Below are positions 57,651-64,000 of a DNA stretch of 64,000 nt, one piece after another. Each line of letters starts with the position of its first letter. Positions within the stretch are counted from its first letter, which is position 1. Both the position numbers and the translations under genes were made by a program. The notes below the pieces were generated by a model. It worked only from the letters and a program-made list of their open reading frames with translations. It was not told where the DNA came from and did no database searches. Source of the stretch: Ashinkailepas kermadecensis (lineage: Eukaryota > Arthropoda > Thecostraca > Neolepadidae); NCBI GenBank assembly GCA_034440615.1, contig JAOTOM010005138.1:420001-484000 (forward strand). Reading direction: 5' to 3'.

Positions 57651-60054
57651 TGAAGGCCGCGCTTCGTTTGAAAAATTGACTGGTCAACCAAAGTCTATAT
57701 TACCGAGATCACTTGGGATACGAGGAAAGCATCTTATGCTAATCGTTTGCTGTAAAGGGTAGCCAGAGTACTCTGTTCATATTTACGGGGCTAGGAAACT
57801 TTCCTGAAGTTCTTTTTGTCTAAATAATGCGCACCCTAGACCATTTGACGATGCATAACTACTTCAACCTCTGCCTGCTGAGTAAGCGTCTACAATCATC
57901 CGCAACCATGAGTTTGAATCTCTTTATCATTTTGCTTTGAATCGCCTGGAGCTGCCCAAAAAGAAACATTGTTTGCTTGTTGTGAAACCCATTCAGTGGC
58001 GCCAAAGTTTATGCTCAGTGGCGCCCAAGTTATCACTGTCAACATAGTCAAGCAGGTCAGGACACACGAAACATTCTACAGTTTACGCAAAGATCGAAAA
58101 CGATTTCCAGCAAGGCTCCGAAAAACATAATTGCATTTCGATTTGCTCTCCTGGGAGCATTGCGGAATTATCTCTGCTTCACAGGCTTTGGTAGACAATA
58201 ACCCGTTTCACGACGGCCAATAAGCACCGGGATGCAATGTCGATGACTTCGTCTAGTATGAAGGGCATATCATTTAAATATATGTACTTTATCTGTAGAT
58301 ATGAAATGTTCCAGAAGTTTTAACCATGAAGTAATAAATTAAATACAACACTCAGCCAACATGTTCAAATTGCGGCAATGTTTTTTTTTGCCGCAATTTT
58401 AAATTGCGGAAAAAAACACTCGATTCAAAGAAACAACTAGCCAATCTGGCCGCATTTGGCACCATGACCGGGAGGCAGGAGTTGTCGTATAGAACATAAA
58501 TTTGCCGTTGTATTCCCAGCAAATATACAATATTGGGGAGGAAGTGGTAGTACGTATCCTGCGGATGAATATATTTCCTTTTACGTTTTATTTTATGGCT
58601 GTGAAGTACCTGTATTATGAATAAATATGGAAATACATCATTTCCAGATGCTACGATCCCATCTTGACGCTCCCGAAAATATTAAATTATCTCCACTTTG
58701 CAAGCGGGTTGTTCACAGTTGTAATGGCGTCCACTGTACCGCACCATACAAGGCTCGTTTTGATATGTCGCTGTACTCCTACCTGATATGCGCATCTGAG
58801 ACAAACTTGTTTGTTGGCTTGCTTGACATATTTCAGCTGTAAATGATGCAATCAGAGCGCAAATGAAGACGTCATTTTTCAAAGGTGGATTATAATTCGT
58901 CCCAGCTATCATAAAGGGCCAATCACTCACCGCAGTGGAAGCTGGCTGGCGATATTGGTCAGAGTGGTCGTGCTCGGAAAATTTGGCATTGGAAGACCGC
59001 TGAATTCGACAAACAGCTGTTGTCATCGAATTTACTTCCGAAGTCAGGCTGTTTGGTCTGACTTCCAGATTTACAACCAAATGAGTCTCAGGAGCGGATG
59101 TAGGTGTACATTTTCAGGGTTTTTGCATAAACAAGCTGTTACTGGTCCAAACACTTATCGTATTAGGTAACTGAACCTACTCTGTTTGTATATTTATACA
59201 ATAAATTGGTCCGATCTCCGGTTCAAAAACTTTCAGATCAACGGAATTAGTATGGCCTAACACCGCCATTGGAATGTCATGTCGATTACTTCCCGCTTGT
59301 GCACGCGTGATACCGCCTGATGTTTCCGGGTACTGGCGGGTGCAATGGGACCGGGACCCAATGCACCCCATGGGATGAATGGGACCCCATGTAGACGCTT
59401 GCAGCTACGACTTATCGCATTTTCTCAACCTATGCTCATCCTGAAGGGAAGGTAAACAACTGAACTGGTTCAATTGTGCTCCTGTCCCCGCCCTGCTCCT
59501 GCTGCATTGCCTCGTGCTCCAACGCTTTAATAAGCACACAAAGATACACATATAACAACGAAAGTTATTTGTCGCATTGGACTTCTCTTGCGAAAAATAA
59601 CAAGCTGAAGCTTTTGAAGCTGAAGAACCTTAGCACCCGAAATACATTCGCTTTTCACGAACGGATCGGGTCGGTCGATTTCAGGGGTGAGGGGTGTATT
59701 TTTCGACAAGCCTCCAAGCTCATCCAAGCTGAAGTAAGCAAAACCAAGAGCGGATAAGGGTGGGGGGGGACACTGGGGGCATGAGCCCACATGGAAGGTG
59801 GCGTCCCTCCGGCCAGAAAAATAATCCTGCAAAAATAAAAACAATCAAATTTTGTTGTCCGGCCAGAAGTCGGAGTGTTCGACTATCGAGAAGGCATGGC
59901 GTGGCCGTGAAACTTTTGTCTTAATTGGGTGCAAGCACCTGTAGTGGAGGCGGAACAAAGAGTGTCCCCCGCAGACGCCGAAAACTTCAACGCAGTCGTT
60001 ACCAAAATGCACCTATTGAGTCGCAGTGCTCATGCAAGGTGTGGCTTGTCTCAC
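57651..60054. other. No gene seen
   Basis: Mostly AT-rich unique sequence. A G-run lies near 59762-59770 beside AGCGGATAAGGGTGG, which resembles G-run element ends elsewhere. A 132-codon minus frame at 58682-59080 has no recognised family. Confidence 0.5.
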
Positions 60055-60205
60055 TGACCGGTCTCGACGGGGGCGCTCCGCGAACTCTGCACTGGTCGAA
60101 TGGCCCTCGGCGGGCGCCGCGGGCGCTACCCAGCTGACCCGCGGCGAGCGCAGGGGTGAGGTCGGGTCGGCTGGGGCGCTGCCGGCTAAACCAGGACGAG
60201 GTCGA
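60055..60205. other. Small GC/CpG island next to the 19/48-bp array
   Basis: About 150 bp of CpG-rich DNA (GGCGGGCGCCGCGGGCGC near 60108), directly left of the large array. It would encode the tail of the 688-codon minus-strand frame if that frame were real. Confidence 0.55.
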
Positions 60206-60243
60206 GGCCCATGTGCACCTGTCGAATAAAAAGTGAATTTCGG

Positions 60244-62012
60244 TGTGGTGTGCATTGGTGGCTGTGAGGTCAGATCTGCCGCTGTCGCGGCTGTGGCCTG
60301 CATTGGTGGCTGTGGCCTGCATTGGTGGCTGTGACCTGCATTGGTGGCTGTGGCCTGCATTGGTGGCTGTGGCCTGCATTGGTGGCTGTGGCCTGCATTG
60401 GTGGCCGTGGCCTGCATTGGTGGCTGTGGCCTGCATTGGTGGCTGTGGCCTGCATTGGTGGCTGTGGCCTGCATTGGTGGCTGTGGCCTGCATTGGTGGC
60501 TGTGGCCTGCATTGGTGGTTGTGGCCTGCATTGGTGGCTGTGGCCTGCATTGGTGGTTGTGGCCTGCATTGGTGGCTGTGGCCTGCATTGGTGGTTGTGG
60601 CCTGCATTGGTGGCTGTGGCCTGCATTGGTGGCTGTGACCTGCATTGGTGGCTGTGGCCTGCATTGGTGGTTGTGGCCTGCATTGGTGGCTGTGACCTGC
60701 ATTGGTGGCTGTAGCCTGCATTGGTGGCTGTGACCTGCATTGGTGGCTGTGACCTGCATTGGTGGTTGTGGCCTGCATTGGTGGCTGTGGCCTGCATTGG
60801 TGGCTGTAGCCTGCATTGGTGGCTGTGACCTGCATTGGTGGTTGTGGCCTGCATTGGTGGTTGTGGCCTGCATTGGTGGCTGTGGCCTGCATTGGTGGCT
60901 GTGACCTGCATTGGTGGCTGTGGCCTGCATTGGTGGCTGTGGCCTGCATTGGTGGCTGTGACCTGCATTGGTGGCTGTGGCCTGCATCGGTGACTGTGAG
61001 GTGGGATCTGTTGCTGTCGTGGCTGTGGCCTGCATTGGTGGCTGTGGCCTGCATTGGTGGCTGTGGCCTGCATTGGTGGTTGTGGCCTGCATTGGTGGCT
61101 GTGGCCTGCATTGGTGGTTGTGGCCTGCATTGGTGGCTGTGGCCTGCATTGGTGGCTGTGGCCTGCATCGGTGGCTGTGACCTGCATTGGTGGTTGTGGC
61201 CTGCATTGGTGGCTGTGGCCTGCATTGGTGGCTGTGGCCTGCATTGGTGGCTGTGGCCTGCATCGGTGGCTGTGGCCTGCATTGGTGGTTGTGGCCTGCA
61301 TCGGTGGCTGTGAGGTGGGCTCTGTCGCTGTCGTGGCTGTGGCCTGCATTGGTGGCTGTGAGGTGGGCTCTGTCGCTGTCGTGGCTGTGGCCTGCATTGG
61401 TGGCTGTGAGGTGGGCTCTGTCGCTGTCGTGGTTGTGGCCTGCATTGGTGGCTGTGAGGTGGGCTCTGTCGCTGTCGTGGCTGTGGCCTGCATTGGTGGC
61501 TGTGAGGTGGGATCTGTCGCTGTCGTGGCTGTGGCCTGCATTGGTGCCTGTGAGGTGGGATCTGTCGCTGTCGTGGCTGTGGCCTGCATTGGTGGCTGTG
61601 AGGTGGGCTCTGTCGCTGTCGTGGCTGTGGCCTGCATTGGTGGCTGTGGCCTGCATTGGTGCCTGTGGCCTGCATCGGTGGCTGTGAGGTGGGATCTGTC
61701 GCTGTCGTGGCTGTGGCCTGCATTGGTGGCTGTGAGGTGGGATCTGTCGCTGTCGTGGCTGTGGCCTGCATTGGTGGCTGTGAGGTGGGATCTGTCGCTG
61801 TCGTGGTTGTGGCCTGCATTGGTGGCTGTGAGGTGGGATCTGTCGCTGTCGTGGCTGTGGCCTGCATTGGTGGCTGTGAGGTGCGCTCTGTCGCTGTCGT
61901 GGCTGTGGCCTGCATTGGTGGCTGTGAGGTGGGATCTGTCGCTGTCGTGGCTGTGGCCTGCATTGGTGGCTGTGAGGTGGGCTCTGTCGATGTGGCGGCT
62001 GTGGCCTGCATT
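60244..62012. repeat. 19-bp and 48-bp interleaved minisatellite, about 1.77 kb
   Basis: Two unit types are mixed. The short unit is TGTGGCCTGCATTGGTGGC (19 bp), variants TGTGACC and GGTGGTTG. The long unit adds a 29-bp insert (TGAGGTGGGATCTGTCGC, then TGTCGTGGC) for a total of 48 bp. Short units fill about 60292-60990 and 61022-61308; long units dominate 61309-62010. On the minus strand the 19-bp unit reads SHQCRPQPPMQATATNAGH in all frames and the 48-bp unit reads TSQPPMQATATTATDP. Frames of 688, 547 and 455 codons stay open, the longest with an ATG at 62065. No promoter, splice site or homologous domain supports a gene. Confidence 0.96.
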
Positions 62013-63230
62013 ACAGCTTCAGGAGCAATGAGGGGCCCGATGCCTCCAAGGCATGGAATCGACATACATGTATCTACCTAACAACAAGGTAGCCAATGGA
62101 CGTAATGTCACGTAATGGGTTTTTGGTTGCGAAAAAAAACCGGTAATAATACTTCGTAGACAAAACTGAAATGTTTTTGTGACAGGAGAAGCATTGACAG
62201 CATAATTGAATAATTTCACTTAGGGGTTGCCATCGATTTAAAAACCTTCTCGTAGCAATGACGTCACATATGTCGTGGTCTCGAAGCAGCACAGCCTGAA
62301 AAACAGGGAACCATACGTTGGATTGTTCCATGCGAAGTTATTCAACCGGCTCGCGTCATGGATACTAAGGCGAGGGCTTGTGATACTGAAATGTTACAAA
62401 TTTTACGAAAATATGAAGCTTGGAAGAGTAGGTAACCTATAATGGTGGTAATACAACAACTAACACTTTTGTTTCAAATCCGGTATAATGCGGTGCGTAC
62501 AAACAGGAAAAGCTTGTGCTATGTTTATTGGTAAAATGAGTAAAATAACGGAAAAGACAATTACATAAATTATGTGTGGCTTAGCTAAACAAATAGCATG
62601 GCTTCCCTTCAGCAAAACAGAAGCTGCTTATACCTAGTTCCATAATTGGCATTCCATAGTGGGGTAAACTGCAAGCTGCATCCCAATGTAAATACTTGAT
62701 AATTGATCAATGAATAGCATGCCTAGTTTATTTTAAGTTGTGAATATTGCACATCTCACATCACATGATTGGTAAATTAAATGGGCAAATACATAGAGAT
62801 GCAGTTGAAATGCACATTTGTATTGTAATAGTTCGGCAGATGTCATAGCATACCTTCAAGCAGTATTGTGAAGGAACAGAGTGGGTAAGATACCTGCTCC
62901 AATTACTGCAATACATTGATGATGTCCATGGAAGTATTGCAAATAAGATGGAGATAAGGTGAAAAGGGATGACTATCGAATGGAAAATTGAAATGATTCA
63001 TTAGTTAGAACTGCAATGGATTTTAGATGGAGGAAGAGGATTGTTGGCTTAATTTGTACATGGAATGTCAAGCATATTGTGGAATTTGACTGAGCTTGAG
63101 AAAAGCAGTACAAGGATACTACTTACTGCTGGGATTTCTGCAGTTTGTTACAAAATGAAATGGCAGTCTGATATTATTGTCCTTTAATGTATTGACGAGA
63201 TAAATGTTGCATTCATTCTACCTGCATGAT
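62013..63230. other. No gene seen
   Basis: AT-rich unique intergenic sequence. Nothing recognised. Confidence 0.55.
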
Positions 63231-63440
63231 GCAAGGTGGTTAGGTTTGGCTATGTTAGGTTTGGTTAGGTTTTTATCTTGACATTTTAAAATGATTTTTT
63301 TTCTTAAAGAAAGCTTAGGCTACGTTACATTAGGTTTGGTTTATCGAGTATTTTTTTTAGAGGAAAAAGTGCTTGAATTTTGTGTACTTTTCTATTTTTT
63401 GTCCATGATTTAGATTATGGTAGGTTAGGCTATGTTACAC
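63231..63440. repeat. Scattered TTAGGTT-type words
   Basis: GGTTAGGTTTGGCTATGTTA, GGTTTGGTTAGGTTTT, ATTAGGTTTGG and GGTAGGTTAGGCTATG occur in about 210 bp. TTAGG is the arthropod telomere unit, and such imperfect strings are common in arthropod intergenic DNA. There is no regular array, so this is not a telomere. Confidence 0.6.
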
Positions 63441-64000
63441 TTTATATTTTTTGCATTATTTTTCTGCTATATTACTCATCCCCAAGCCCACTTTTGGTGT
63501 TATTTTTTCCAGCCAACTGAAAAGTATGCATTTGCAGAGAAAACGAGTAGCCATTATCATGTTGACCACATTCATGAGCATTGCGCTGGAAAAATAAATT
63601 TTAAAAAATCAAAAATTACTTTAAAGCACAAACTTAGCACAAAATGTCTTGCCATCTTCAGCATGCTGAAGTTAGCTAGAAAATGTCAATTCTCTTCACT
63701 TAATGCTAATATGAAAGGGTTGTGGACATCCATGTTTCCAACAAGATGTATACTAACATGTTTCCATCTTTGTAAAAAGTATACTTCTATTTTGTGGGAG
63801 TTTTCACAAAATTGTAAGATAAAATCACCGTTTTCAAGCTAAACCTTGATGTGAAAAACGTCAATGTTCACTTCTGAGGAAAGTACTCTGGTTTGAGTCT
63901 TCCCCCCCCCACCTCATCCTTAGGCGTGTCCACGCCTATCAAAATACTCGTACCCCTGTCTACCAGTGGTGCATATACATAGAAATGTTCGTCGCAGCAA
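63441..64000. other. No gene established
   Basis: A 136-codon plus frame (63432-63842) is Lys/Phe/Cys-rich, as expected of translated AT-rich DNA, and matches no family I know. A C-run lies at about 63903-63910. Confidence 0.45.

Noticed and set aside
59999..62065. A 688-codon protein gene on the minus strand
   Set aside because: All three frames of that strand are open because the 19-bp unit has no stops; there is no promoter, splice or homology support. It is kept as a finding, not a gene.
63231..63440. An arthropod telomere or interstitial TTAGG array
   Set aside because: TTAGG-like words are scattered and imperfect, with no run of consecutive units.

Overview
The window reads as nuclear, non-coding DNA of an animal, most probably an arthropod. 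The hints are: no compact gene array or bacterial-style operon; a tRNA-derived SINE with a target-site duplication; hAT-type ends with an 8-bp duplication; TTAGG-like short motifs near the right end (a common background in arthropod intergenic DNA); and CpG that is abundant in discrete GC-rich islands instead of being depleted. The species cannot be named from what is here. I found no convincing protein-coding gene. Nearly all long open frames are stop-free readings of tandem repeats. One weak candidate terminal exon lies at 12665-12762.

The dominant architecture is an AT-moderate background with about a dozen sharply bounded GC/CpG-rich islands (about 7.5, 9.6, 13.7, 16.9, 21.1, 28.4, 34.5, 37.3, 38.2, 43.0, 50.2, 52.0, 53.2, 55.0 and 60.1 kb). 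Most of them abut one or two tandem arrays. Summing the array lengths gives roughly 11 kb, about 18% of the window. Unit lengths are 8, 11, 18/21, 19/48, 21, 23, 33, 35, 36, 39, 39/44, 43, 49, 75, 76 and about 137 bp, with almost no unit shared between arrays, so each seems to have arisen locally.

Between the islands lie dispersed elements. There is a 293-bp near-perfect foldback MITE (645-937), an approximately 855-bp inverted-repeat element (14560-15414), and a 1142-bp non-autonomous hAT-like element with an 8-bp target duplication and a nested relative (32633-33774). A 183-bp tRNA-derived SINE with intact Pol III A and B boxes and a 16-bp target duplication lies at 57436-57650. At least four dispersed families are recognisable by comparing the window with itself. 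I call them REP-A (4 copies), REP-B (4 copies), REP-C (3 copies) and REP-D (2-3 copies). All REP-A and REP-B copies point the same way.

Possible regulatory content is limited to motif clusters: a near-consensus ecdysone-type nuclear-receptor palindrome at 15988-16000, twelve tandem GCGTG cores at 17089-17220, eleven E-box plus CRE/UPRE-like units at 50501-50896, and long GA/CT tracts on both sides of the 34.5-35.6 kb island. No genes can be shown to work together here. The interest lies in repeat biology: the island-array pairing, arrays whose translation does not depend on reading frame, and the self-defined repeat families.
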